Positions 34,469-42,883 of a stretch of 64,000 bases of DNA are shown here, one piece after another (the stretch's first letter is position 1; each line of letters begins with the position of its first letter). Under the pieces are notes generated by a model. It made no database searches. It worked only from the letters and a program-made list of their open reading frames with translations, and was not told the DNA's origin. Origin of the DNA: JAUUSJ01 sp964439395 (lineage in GTDB: Bacteria > Bacillota > Clostridia > Lachnospirales > Lachnospiraceae); the NCBI GenBank assembly GCA_964439395.1, contig CAYTNV010000007.1, positions 1-64,000 on the forward strand, given 5' to 3'. The position numbers and the translations under genes are program-made.

Positions 34469-34486
34469 TTGTTAAAATTTCAACAA
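34469..34486. promoter_or_regulatory. Rex-like operator
   Basis: TTGTTAA-AATT-TCAACAA differs in one position from the TTGTTAA-N4-TTAACAA consensus known for the redox regulator Rex in Clostridia. It lies 32 bases upstream of the -35 box of the PFOR promoter. Rex controls fermentation genes by NADH/NAD ratio, which fits the operon. The off-core position leaves some doubt. Confidence 0.5.
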
Positions 34487-34551
34487 TTTCTTAATGGATA
34501 ATTTTTGATAATATTTAGCCAATACATCGCTGAGAGTCTCCCAATATAAAA

Positions 34552-34588
34552 AAAGAGAGAACTTGTCACCCAATCAAGTTCTCTCTTT
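34552..34588. terminator. Terminator of the glycerol-3-phosphate oxidation operon
   Basis: Perfect 14-base stem AAAGAGAGAACTTG / CAAGTTCTCTCTTT just after the stop codon of the last gene (34599). T-runs are on both sides. Confidence 0.9.
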
Positions 34589-34598
34589 CTTTATATCC

Positions 34599-35180
34599 TT
34601 AAAACACCCAATTTTTCTTGTCTTCTTGATCTATCCCTTTTCGTTCGCACCAAAGTCCTATATCCGCCATCCAATCTTCTATCATTTCTACATCAAACAT
34701 ATGAATTTTATGTGTTTTGCTATAGTCAAACTCACATGTTTTATTTTCTGTATGTATAATAAAATCTTGTTCTGGCTCTTCTAGCTTTGCAGTTACTTTG
34801 GCTAGAAGAGTGGACTTATTCTCCAAGGAATGATTTAACAATCTTTCGTACTTCGCAAGTAGCGCTTCCTCTTTCTCCTCGTCCACAGGATCTTGGTATA
34901 TGCAAAGAACAATTCCGTTTTGTCCGTATAGCATATCCAAAAGATCAGGGGACAACTCCTTCTCCAAATCAAGAATCAGAAGCTCTATGCGTTCCTTTTT
35001 CATTTGCTCATATGAGATAGATTGTAGATATACAATAAAATATCCATCTGTCTCACTCTTTAGTGTGATCTGTTCTTTTTTTGCCGAACTAGACAATCTC
35101 ACTATTTCTTCTCCAGCTTTGCAGAACAATGCAGCTAAAAAGCTACTTAATTTTGTCTTACTCGCAATTACAGTATCCAC
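34599..35180 (-). CDS. Uncharacterised protein at the end of the glp operon
   Basis: A 193-residue protein that I do not recognise. It starts with GTG (35180), six bases after the upstream stop and without a clear ribosome site, so translational coupling is likely. The sequence is soluble, acidic in its second half (SPDLLDMLYGQNGIVLCIYQ; DPVDEEKEEALLAKYERL) and has no cysteine cluster, signal peptide or membrane segment. As the last gene before a strong terminator, it may belong to glycerol-3-phosphate oxidation, but that is only from position. Confidence 0.6.
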   Translation of the reverse strand: MDTVIASKTKLSSFLAALFCKAGEEIVRLSSSAKKEQITLKSETDGYFIVYLQSISYEQMKKERIELLILDLEKELSPDLLDMLYGQNGIVLCIYQDPVDEEKEEALLAKYERLLNHSLENKSTLLAKVTAKLEEPEQDFIIHTENKTCEFDYSKTHKIHMFDVEMIEDWMADIGLWCERKGIDQEDKKNWVF

Positions 35181-35186
35181 TTGCTA

Positions 35187-35531
35187 TTACATCGTCTTTG
35201 TGGCAACTACGTCTACACCAAGGCCAAGCACATCCTTGATAACAACATCACCGCAGTTTACAGGAGAAGTTACTGTTACTTTTGCGATTTCTTCCATAAT
35301 CTCAGGAATCTTTCCTTTTGGAATATCACTGTTTGTCTTTACTGGAATTCTACGGTAAGCTGCATTCTCGATGCGTGCTGTAGAAGTAATGACACGTGTT
35401 GGATTTACCAATTCTTTCTTTCCGTACTCAGCGCCGCGTGGACAGGAATTTCCTTTTACGCTGTAGCCATTTTCTTCATCTACTTTTAAGTGGCATCCCT
35501 TAGGACACACGATACAAATTAATTCTGTCAT
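35187..35531 (-). CDS. DUF1667 protein
   Basis: A 114-residue DUF1667 protein. Four cysteines lie in its first half, in CIVCPKGC and the NSCPRGAEYG element, so it probably binds a metal or Fe-S cluster. DUF1667 genes regularly follow the two flavoprotein genes of clostridial glycerol-3-phosphate oxidation, as here (two bases after the flavoprotein stop). Its exact role, perhaps electron transfer, is not known to me. Confidence 0.85.
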   Translation of the reverse strand: MTELICIVCPKGCHLKVDEENGYSVKGNSCPRGAEYGKKELVNPTRVITSTARIENAAYRRIPVKTNSDIPKGKIPEIMEEIAKVTVTSPVNCGDVVIKDVLGLGVDVVATKTM

Positions 35532-35533
35532 GT

Positions 35534-36796
35534 CTATTCGCCATCCTTTCTAATAGAAATCGTAATCTCATTATCAACTACCTTATCTAAGAACACCTTA
35601 GGAATTGCGATTTTTTCCATCTCACCTGGAGCCATATGCTCTCTCTTAAACTTCGCAATCTCCTCTCCGCCTGTTGTAACAGAAATAATAACATCTTTAT
35701 AAACATTATTTACACGGAAGAATACTTCAATTTTCTTATCTACGTTAGCTGGACGAACCTTCTGAGGTACTGTATAGTTGACAGCATTTCCATTCTTTAA
35801 GTAAATACATCCCTCATCAGATACTTCACCGTTCTTAATATAAGCAGCTGCACTAGCTCCAGCTCTCTGGCTCTCAGCTGTAACGAAATCTACTAAGTCA
35901 TGTACATGAACAACGTTTCCACTTGCAAATACACCAGCAATGGATGTCTCCATATTTTCAAATACAACTGGTCCATTTGTTCTTCTATCCATCTCAAGAC
36001 CTACTGCTCTTGATAACTCATTTTCTGGAATCAAACCTACAGATAAAAGTACAGTATCTACATCAAATACAATCTCTGTTCCAGGAATTGGCTTTCTGTC
36101 CGGACCAACCTTTTGTACTATAACTTCTTCTACTCTATCCTTACCTTTAATATCTGTAATGGTATGAGCTAAGTATAGAGGAATATTGTAATCTTCCAGA
36201 CATTGTACGATATTACGTGTCAAACCGTTGGAATAAGGCATTAACTCGACACAAGCAACAACCTTAGCACCCTCTAATGTCATTCTTCTAGCCATAATAA
36301 GTCCAATATCACCAGAACCTAAAATCAATACTTTCTTACCAACCATATAACCCTCGATATTTACATATCTCTGAGCTGCGCCTGCTGTAAATACACCAGC
36401 TGGACGGTCACCAGGAATAGCGATGGCACCTCTTGTTCTCTCACGACATCCCATATTTAATACGATGGATTTTGCTTCTAATAACATATATCCATCTTTT
36501 TTGTTCATCGCGTGAACTTTTTTATCTTCTTGAATCTCAAGAACCATTGTATCTAACATAATCTCGATATTGGTATCTTTTAACATCTCGATGAACTTAC
36601 CTGCGTACTCAGGACCTGTAAGCTCTTCTTTAAAATGATGAAGACCAAATCCATTGTGAATACACTGATTCAAAATACCACCGAGCTCTCTATCACGCTC
36701 AATAATTAATACACTCTCTGCTCCATTTTTACTAGCTTCAATGGCTGCTGCAAGACCTGCAGGGCCGCCTCCTACTACTATTACATCATACAACAT
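35534..36796 (-). CDS. FAD-dependent pyridine nucleotide oxidoreductase of the glp operon
   Basis: A 420-residue flavoprotein of the two-dinucleotide-binding (thioredoxin reductase-like) type: FAD motif VGGGPAGLAAA at the start, NAD(P) motif LGSGDIGLIMARR near residue 157, and the FASGNVVHVHDLVD motif near 310. It likely passes electrons between the GlpA-like dehydrogenase and NAD(P). It overlaps the upstream stop codon (TAATG). The assignment to glycerol-3-phosphate oxidation is based on the conserved gene order. Confidence 0.8.
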   Translation of the reverse strand: MLYDVIVVGGGPAGLAAAIEASKNGAESVLIIERDRELGGILNQCIHNGFGLHHFKEELTGPEYAGKFIEMLKDTNIEIMLDTMVLEIQEDKKVHAMNKKDGYMLLEAKSIVLNMGCRERTRGAIAIPGDRPAGVFTAGAAQRYVNIEGYMVGKKVLILGSGDIGLIMARRMTLEGAKVVACVELMPYSNGLTRNIVQCLEDYNIPLYLAHTITDIKGKDRVEEVIVQKVGPDRKPIPGTEIVFDVDTVLLSVGLIPENELSRAVGLEMDRRTNGPVVFENMETSIAGVFASGNVVHVHDLVDFVTAESQRAGASAAAYIKNGEVSDEGCIYLKNGNAVNYTVPQKVRPANVDKKIEVFFRVNNVYKDVIISVTTGGEEIAKFKREHMAPGEMEKIAIPKVFLDKVVDNEITISIRKDGE

Positions 36797-38229
36797 TATA
36801 AGGCACCTCCTGTTTTAGTTTCACCAGTGATAATGACTGTACCATTGCGATCTTGAACAACATCTGCTAATGGCATATTTAACTCTCTAGCAATAATTTC
36901 TTGTACCCTTGGTCCACAGAAACCACCTTGGCAGCGTCCCATACCCGGATTACAACGTCTCTTAATACCATCGATCGTTGTTGGAACGATATTTCTGTGA
37001 AGTGCATCTACGATTTCACCCTCTGTGATTGTCTCACAACGGCAAATAATTTTTCCGTAAAGTGGGTTTTTCTTAACAACCTCTGCTCTCTGTTCATGAC
37101 TTAAATGTTTGAAGCGAAGAACTTTTCTTGTTCCGTCAAAATCTGCTTTCTCTTCTTTGGAAAGTCCCTCTGCCTGCATCCACTCAACAACGTCAACTGC
37201 TACTGCTGGAGCGGAGGAAAGTCCAGGAGAAGCCATACCTGCTAAGTTAAAGAATCCTTTTTCTCCCTCATAAATGAAGTAATCATGAATTCCAGTTCTC
37301 GCACGTAATCCTGCAAAGTTACGAATAGACTCTCTATAGTTGATAGAAGGAACAGACTTAAGTGCCTGTGAGCTAACGAAAGCCAATCCGTCTAATGTTG
37401 TAGATAAATCTTCTTCGTCCGTATTTTCTGAGTTTGGTCCTACAATAAGATTACCATGTACTGTTGGAGAAACTAAAACACCTTTTCCTTTTGCGTTTGG
37501 ACATTGGAAGATAACATGTTTTACTAAGTCGCCCTGACTCTTGTCAAGCAAATAATACTCACCTTTATTTGGAGTAATTGTAAACTTCTTTTCATTAACC
37601 ATTTCACTGATTTGGTCAGCTTGAACACCAGCTGCGTTACAGATAAATTGTGCTTCATATGTACCATTATTTGTTGTTACTTTATAACCGCCGTCAATCT
37701 TTTCAATATTCTCAACCTTTGTGTTAACTTTTAACTCAACGCCGTTCTTTACTGCCACTTCTGCCATTGCAAGTGCAAAATCCCAAGGACTAATAACACC
37801 AGCTGTCGGAGCAAATAAAGCCCCCTTTGCTTCTGGAGAAATATTTGGTTCTTCTGCTTTTAATTTGGCCTCGTCCCAAATTTCCATATCAGGAACACCG
37901 TTTACTACGCCACGATCATATAATTCTTTTAATGTTCCCAACTCTTCCTCACTAAATGCAACAACTAATGAGCCGATCTGCTCAAATGGGACGTCTAAAT
38001 CTGCCACCATATTGCGAATCATCTCATTACCCTTTACATTATACTTCGCCATATCCGTACCTGGATCTGGGTCATATCCTGCGTGGATAATAGCACTATT
38101 AGCTTTTGTTGTTCCCATAGAGACATCATTTTCTTTTTCGAGAAGCAAAATATTAGTGTTATACTTGCTTAACTCATAAGCAGTGGCGCAGCCTGTAACT
38201 CCCGCACCAATAATAATTACGTCATACAT
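36796..38229 (-). CDS. glpA: GlpA-like glycerol-3-phosphate dehydrogenase with BFD domain
   Basis: A 477-residue FAD-dependent dehydrogenase of the DAO fold (IIIGAGVTGCATAYELSKY at the start; ANSAIIHAGYDPDPGT), with a C-terminal BFD-like [2Fe-2S] domain whose four cysteines are in ICRCET and CNPGMGRCQGGFC. This is the anaerobic glycerol-3-phosphate dehydrogenase layout. I start it at ATG 38229, seven bases after GGAGGG. It heads a four-gene operon with a long leader. L-2-hydroxyglutarate oxidase-like activity is the main alternative, less likely with glpP and glpK alongside. Confidence 0.85.
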   Translation of the reverse strand: MYDVIIIGAGVTGCATAYELSKYNTNILLLEKENDVSMGTTKANSAIIHAGYDPDPGTDMAKYNVKGNEMIRNMVADLDVPFEQIGSLVVAFSEEELGTLKELYDRGVVNGVPDMEIWDEAKLKAEEPNISPEAKGALFAPTAGVISPWDFALAMAEVAVKNGVELKVNTKVENIEKIDGGYKVTTNNGTYEAQFICNAAGVQADQISEMVNEKKFTITPNKGEYYLLDKSQGDLVKHVIFQCPNAKGKGVLVSPTVHGNLIVGPNSENTDEEDLSTTLDGLAFVSSQALKSVPSINYRESIRNFAGLRARTGIHDYFIYEGEKGFFNLAGMASPGLSSAPAVAVDVVEWMQAEGLSKEEKADFDGTRKVLRFKHLSHEQRAEVVKKNPLYGKIICRCETITEGEIVDALHRNIVPTTIDGIKRRCNPGMGRCQGGFCGPRVQEIIARELNMPLADVVQDRNGTVIITGETKTGGAL

Positions 38230-38545
38230 ATTAATTCCCTCCATCTTTTTTGTATAAAATGACTAAATAGTGAACCCACATATCGTACTGTGAATGCTAC
38301 ACAACAGAACTTTATCTAAAATAGTAAATCTCTTCTTTATAATATAAAGCTAAATACCAGCCAAGGTTTTCTATATATCACCTTCCAAAATTTTCTAATT
38401 TTAGAATATATTTCCTAAAAACAGAAATAATAAAACCAACGCAAATAAACCCAACCCTTCCATTGGTCTCTATTGCCTTGGCTCTCGTTCTCCAGCACTA
38501 TTTATGTTATGCGTATACTATAACACATTTTGAATAATTTTTCAA
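38230..38545 (-). promoter_or_regulatory. Promoter and 280-base leader of the glpA operon
   Basis: TTGAAA (38540-38545), 17 bases, TATAGT (38517-38522) on the minus strand. About eleven bases after the expected start point is AGTGCTGGAGAACGAGAG (38482-38499), matched by the glpK leader in 13 of 18 positions. A hairpin with AGACCAA and TTGGTTT arms and a T-rich tail follows (38433-38469) and could be the conditional terminator. GlpP antiterminators act on such leaders. No gene is seen in the rest of the leader. Confidence 0.6.
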
Positions 38546-38577
38546 GTGTTTTTGATAATTTTTTCATTTTTTTCTAT

Positions 38578-39144
38578 TTACATATACCATAAACTATGGT
38601 CTGTTGTAGAAATCGCTATCACACCTGCATTTAATGCATTCAAAATATCCTCTTTTGTGGAAATTAACCCTCCTGCTATTACATTTGGATATACTTCCTC
38701 GCAAACGCGCTGCAACAATCTTGGAATAATACCTGGCATAATCTCAATAAAATCCGGATGAGATACTTCACTTTGCTTTTTTAAATTAGCAAGTGCCAAG
38801 GAATCTAATAAGAAAAATCTCTGAATAGTAAATAATCCAAGTTCTTTTCCTCTTTTTATAACAGAAGATCTCGTACTAATAATCCCATGTGCTCTCGTCT
38901 GTTCATTAATAAAATCAACTGCCACCTCCTTTGTCGATAAACCAGATATCATATCCATATGAACAAAAGCTAATTTCCCCGCATCCACAATCCTTTGTAC
39001 AATATCCTTAATATTACAGACCGTTCCGTATAAAATAAATACAATCTTACAGTCTGCCTGCAGACTCTCCTCTAGTGCTTCGTCATCTCGAAGTGCCATA
39101 ATAATAGGAAAATCTTCAAACATTTCCTGATACTCTTTCTTCAC
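38578..39144 (-). CDS. glpP: Glycerol uptake antiterminator GlpP
   Basis: A 188-residue GlpP, an RNA-binding antiterminator that with glycerol-3-phosphate lets polymerase read through leader terminators of glp genes. The family stretches LYGTVCNIKDIV, FVHMDMISGLS, IISTRSSVIKRGKELG and PDFIEIMPGIIP are all present. I start it at the GTG at 39144, seven bases after GGAGG; a TTG one codon earlier is also possible. It lies between the glpA operon and glpK, both of which have long leaders. Confidence 0.95.
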   Translation of the reverse strand: MKKEYQEMFEDFPIIMALRDDEALEESLQADCKIVFILYGTVCNIKDIVQRIVDAGKLAFVHMDMISGLSTKEVAVDFINEQTRAHGIISTRSSVIKRGKELGLFTIQRFFLLDSLALANLKKQSEVSHPDFIEIMPGIIPRLLQRVCEEVYPNVIAGGLISTKEDILNALNAGVIAISTTDHSLWYM

Positions 39145-39396
39145 CAAAAATCCTCCTCCTTGAAATTTAAATTCTACTTTATTTATTTTACACTATATTT
39201 GCGTGTTTTTCCATATATATTTTCATTCTTTCTATAAAAAAGTCTATATAAATTAAAAAAATTTCCAAATTTATAATAAATAAACTTTTTTTACAGAGTA
39301 GCTCTCTTTTTTATGTCTAAATTAGTCAAAACAATCAATTTCTTTCTAATTCATATAAAACTTATTATACATTTTCTATGTTTTCTCAAAAAGCAT

Positions 39397-39701
39397 TTGA
39401 CTTTTTTTATGCAATATGATAGTATATATACAAATGAAAGTGCAGGGAAATGGGAGATGCAGATAAAGTGATAGGGTGTTACTTTGCTGTGTCTTTCTTT
39501 TTTAAACATGCATCAAAAGGAGGTTGTAGTTTTAGTTTTACTTTTACAAAATAAGTGCAAAAAGCCCACGCCTTCTGGTATGGGATAGATAGCACTCTCG
39601 GAAAAGAGCAATATGGGTGGTTACAAATTTAGGGTATTGTTTTTTTCTATGCAGGAAAACACCTTAACAACAAAACATGTATATTAGGAGGAGTTATTAT
39701 T
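39397..39701 (+). promoter_or_regulatory. Promoter and 270-base leader of glpK
   Basis: TTGACT (39397-39402), 17 bases, TAGTAT (39420-39425). Seven bases after the expected start is AGTGCAGGGAAATGGGAG (39439-39456), the partner of the glpA leader motif. A stem (CAG..AAAGTGA with TTACTTT.CTG) and a T-rich run (39460-39505) look like a leader terminator. A second paired region (near 39560-39650) ends in another T-run. A strong AGGAGG lies before the glpK ATG. Control by GlpP is inferred. Confidence 0.6.
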
Positions 39702-41204
39702 ATGGAAAAGAAATATATTGCGGCACTCGATCAAGGAACAACTAGTTCAAGGTGTATCATTTTTGATAAAGACAACAACATGGTTTCTGTAGCTCAGAAA
39801 GAATTTCCACAGATTTATCCAAAGGCTGGATGGGTTGAGCATAACCCTATCGATATCTTCGCTACACAGCAGAGCGTATTAATGGACGCTATCAACTACG
39901 CTCCTACACCTATCGCTGCTGAAGAAATCGCAGCTATCGGTATCACAAATCAGCGTGAAACTACTATCGTTTGGGATAAGAATACAGGAAAACCTGTTTA
40001 CAACGCTATCGTTTGGCAGTGTCGTAGAACAGCTGAAATCTGTGATGGATTGATGGAAGACAAAGAATTCGTTACTTACGTAAAAGAAAATACTGGTCTT
40101 TTAATTGATGCTTACTTCTCTGGAACAAAAATCAAATGGATCTTAGATAATGTTGAAGGCGCAAGAGAAAAAGCAGAAGCTGGAGAATTATTATTTGGTA
40201 CAGTTGATACATGGTTAATTTGGAAATTAACAGAAGGAAAAGTACACGTAACTGATGCAACAAACGCTTCTAGAACAATGTTATACAACATTAAAGAAGA
40301 TAGATGGGATGAAAAGATTCTTGACAAATTAGGAATCCCTGCTTGCATGCTTCCAGAAGTAAAAGATTCTTCATGTGTATATGGCGAAGCAATGATCAAC
40401 GGTGCTGCTATTCCTATCTCTGGTATTGCTGGTGACCAGCAGGCAGCTTTATTTGGACAGATGTGTATCAAAGAAGGTGATGTTAAGAATACATACGGAA
40501 CAGGTAACTTCATCCTTATGAACATCGGTGACGAGATGAAATTAAGCGAGAACGGACTTGTAACAACAATCGCTTACAAATTAGATGGAAAGATTACATA
40601 TGCTTTAGAAGGTTCTGTATTCGTAGGCGGAGCTGTTATTCAGTGGTTAAGAGATGAGATGAGATTCTTCAAAGAAGCTCCAGATTCAAACTACTTCGCT
40701 GGAAAATTACAGTGTAACGATGGTGTATACTTTGTTCCTGCATTCACAGGTCTTGGTGCTCCTCACTGGGATATGTACGCTAGAGGTGCTATCTTTGGTC
40801 TTACTAGAGGATCTTCTCGTAACCATATCATCCGTGCAGCTATGGAAGGTGTTGCATTCCAGTCTAAAGACGTTATTGACGCTATGGTAGCTGATTCTGG
40901 TCTTGATATCGCTGAGATCAAAGTAGACGGTGGAGCTTCTGCATCTGAGATTATTATGCAGTTCCAGGCTGACATTACAGGTAAGAAATTACTTCGTCCA
41001 GTTATCCGCGAAACTACAGCTCTCGGTGCTGCTTACCTTGCTGGTCTTGCAGTTGGATTCTGGAGCAGCCTTGATGACATCGTTGACAGATGGTCTCTTG
41101 ACAAAGCTTACGCTCCTATTATGCCAGCAGAAGAAGCTGCTAAATACGTAGCTGGATGGAACAAAGCTGTTGAGTGCGTAAAAGCTTTCAAACCTGAGGT
41201 TTAA
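39702..41204 (+). CDS. glpK: Glycerol kinase
   Basis: A 500-residue FGGY-family glycerol kinase (glycerol + ATP to glycerol-3-phosphate). The N-terminal phosphate motif ALDQGTTSSR, WVEHNP, the FGGY signatures including YGTGNFILMNIG and GGAVIQWLRDEM, and the C-terminal VDGGASASEIIMQFQAD are intact. Its third codon positions use C noticeably more than the flanking genes (AAC, ATC, TAC), which suggests high expression. It has its own GlpP-type leader and a strong terminator. No glycerol facilitator gene (glpF) is in the window. Confidence 0.97.
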   Translation: MEKKYIAALDQGTTSSRCIIFDKDNNMVSVAQKEFPQIYPKAGWVEHNPIDIFATQQSVLMDAINYAPTPIAAEEIAAIGITNQRETTIVWDKNTGKPVYNAIVWQCRRTAEICDGLMEDKEFVTYVKENTGLLIDAYFSGTKIKWILDNVEGAREKAEAGELLFGTVDTWLIWKLTEGKVHVTDATNASRTMLYNIKEDRWDEKILDKLGIPACMLPEVKDSSCVYGEAMINGAAIPISGIAGDQQAALFGQMCIKEGDVKNTYGTGNFILMNIGDEMKLSENGLVTTIAYKLDGKITYALEGSVFVGGAVIQWLRDEMRFFKEAPDSNYFAGKLQCNDGVYFVPAFTGLGAPHWDMYARGAIFGLTRGSSRNHIIRAAMEGVAFQSKDVIDAMVADSGLDIAEIKVDGGASASEIIMQFQADITGKKLLRPVIRETTALGAAYLAGLAVGFWSSLDDIVDRWSLDKAYAPIMPAEEAAKYVAGWNKAVECVKAFKPEV

Positions 41205-41245
41205 TTTAGAGTATAGAAAAGTCCCTAGTTCGTTTTAGGGATTCC

Positions 41246-41280
41246 AAAAAAGAGTGTTTCTTAGGAAGCACTCTTTTTTT
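41246..41280 (+). terminator. Terminator of glpK
   Basis: AAAAAAGAGTG with CACTCTTTTTTT around a 12-base loop, preceded by a smaller hairpin (GTCCCTA with TAGGGAT, 41221-41242). Confidence 0.9.
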
Positions 41281-41354
41281 CATTGCTTTTTTTGCTAGAA
41301 TGGGGTAAACTTATTAAAAATGAAAGAAACAAATGAAACAAGGAGTGTTTAACT

Positions 41355-42233
41355 ATGAATATTATATTTGGTTTACTAGCAGCCTTCGGTGGCGGAGCCC
41401 TAGGTGCTGTTATGGGAGCTCTCCCCTCTTTTATCCTTATGGGTGTGATCGCCGTTGGAGGCTCTATTGTCGCCTTAGCAGGAGCAGCAGACGTTACTAT
41501 TAATAACGTGGCATTCGGTTCCTTTTTAGGTCCACATATTGCCTTTGCTGGTGCTATCGCCGCAGTTGCTTTTTGTGCAAATCAAAAACATGCTATTACA
41601 TCTGGAAAAGAAATCAATGAACCTCTTGATAGTACAAAAGATCCATCTCTTCTCTGTGTAGGAGGCATTTTTGGTGTTTTAGGATATCTACTTCACTATT
41701 TATTTACTAATATCCTTCTTCTCCCTACCAATACAGTTATGATGAGCTTATTTTTATCTTGCATTTTATCTCGTCTACTTTTTGGTACAAGTGGATTATT
41801 TGGAACCGCTTCTGGAAAGAGAGTTTGGCTTTCTCCAAATCGAGTTTTTATTTATAATTTATTATTCGGAGCATGCATTGGTCTTGCCTGTGGCGGAGTT
41901 GGAATTTATATTATGAATCTCACTCCAGAGAATGCCGATTTAGTGAGAAACTACTATCCGCTTCTCTGTTTTGGCATTAGTGCTCTCTCCCTTCTATTTA
42001 CAGAATTTGGAAAGCCAATGCCTATAACTCATCATATTACCTACTGTGCTTCTACCGCTGCAGTTTTATCTGATAATTTAGTAGTCGGAGTATTAATTGC
42101 TATTTTATGTAGTTTACTTGGAGATTTCTTTGAACATTTATTTAATAGCAATAATACAAATACACATATCGATACACCATCTGCAACTATTTTTCTTGTA
42201 TTCTTCCTCATCCAATTTTTATGGAAGGCATAA
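41355..42233 (+). CDS. Polytopic membrane protein of unknown function
   Basis: A 292-residue protein with about eight hydrophobic segments and many small residues in the first third (FGGGALGAVMGALPSF; GSFLGPHIAFAGAIAAVAF). I do not recognise the family. A charged loop (about 78-93) divides two membrane halves. AAGGAG precedes the ATG. It lies just after glpK but behind a strong terminator, so it is separately transcribed. It could be a transporter, but there is no direct evidence. Confidence 0.7.
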   Translation: MNIIFGLLAAFGGGALGAVMGALPSFILMGVIAVGGSIVALAGAADVTINNVAFGSFLGPHIAFAGAIAAVAFCANQKHAITSGKEINEPLDSTKDPSLLCVGGIFGVLGYLLHYLFTNILLLPTNTVMMSLFLSCILSRLLFGTSGLFGTASGKRVWLSPNRVFIYNLLFGACIGLACGGVGIYIMNLTPENADLVRNYYPLLCFGISALSLLFTEFGKPMPITHHITYCASTAAVLSDNLVVGVLIAILCSLLGDFFEHLFNSNNTNTHIDTPSATIFLVFFLIQFLWKA

Positions 42234-42253
42234 TAACTACAAATTCATAAAAC

Positions 42254-42304
42254 AAAAGGAGTTCTATTCCAGAATCATCTTCTAGAATAAAGCTCCCTTT
42301 TTAT
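42254..42304. terminator. Terminator between the membrane protein and the carbonic anhydrase-like gene
   Basis: TATTCCAGAA with TTCTAGAATA, extended by GGAG/CTCC and AAA/TTT arms; a T-run follows on the plus strand. It can serve both convergent genes. Confidence 0.7.
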
Positions 42305-42307
42305 TAA

Positions 42308-42790
42308 CTATTGTAAATTTTTCAAACACATATACTCCATTGCATTATCCGCATTTTTCGTAATTTCCTCTTTCGTCACTTCTCTCACCACTTTTGCTGG
42401 AGAGCCGAGAACTAAAGAATCACTCGGTATTTTTTTACCACTTGTCACTAAAGCTCCTGCTCCAATAATACAATTATCACCAATCTCAGCATCATCGAGA
42501 ATAATAGCCCCCATACCAACTAAGACATTATTACCAATTGTACATCCATGTATAATCGCATTATGTCCAATTGTAACACAATTTCCAATCGTCACTGGAT
42601 GTCCAAAATTTCCATGGATCACTGCACCGTCTTGTACATTGCTACCCTCTCCTATTGTGATGGCACATACATCACCTCTTATAACTGCTCGGTACCATAC
42701 AGAAGATTCCTCTCCTATTGTTACATTTCCAATCACATCTGCTGTAGATGCAATCCAGACAGAATCTTTTTTCTTAATATTTTTTACCAT
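42308..42790 (-). CDS. Gamma carbonic anhydrase-like hexapeptide-repeat protein
   Basis: A 160-residue left-handed beta-helix protein of the gamma-carbonic anhydrase (YrdA/PaaY) type. Hexapeptide repeats run from about 20 to 125, and the zinc histidines expected in this family are visible in VIHG and CVTIGHNAIIHG. Such proteins form trimers; many have no proven anhydrase activity. It lies 93 bases downstream of polC. It could also be a related acyltransferase-like protein. Confidence 0.85.
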   Translation of the reverse strand: MVKNIKKKDSVWIASTADVIGNVTIGEESSVWYRAVIRGDVCAITIGEGSNVQDGAVIHGNFGHPVTIGNCVTIGHNAIIHGCTIGNNVLVGMGAIILDDAEIGDNCIIGAGALVTSGKKIPSDSLVLGSPAKVVREVTKEEITKNADNAMEYMCLKNLQ

Positions 42791-42883
42791 CTCTTTTTTC
42801 CTTTCTAACTTTTTTCCACGTAATATATCTTCTATAATTTGTAACTCGCACTTTTATTATGGGCTTTGATCATATTTCACAAA

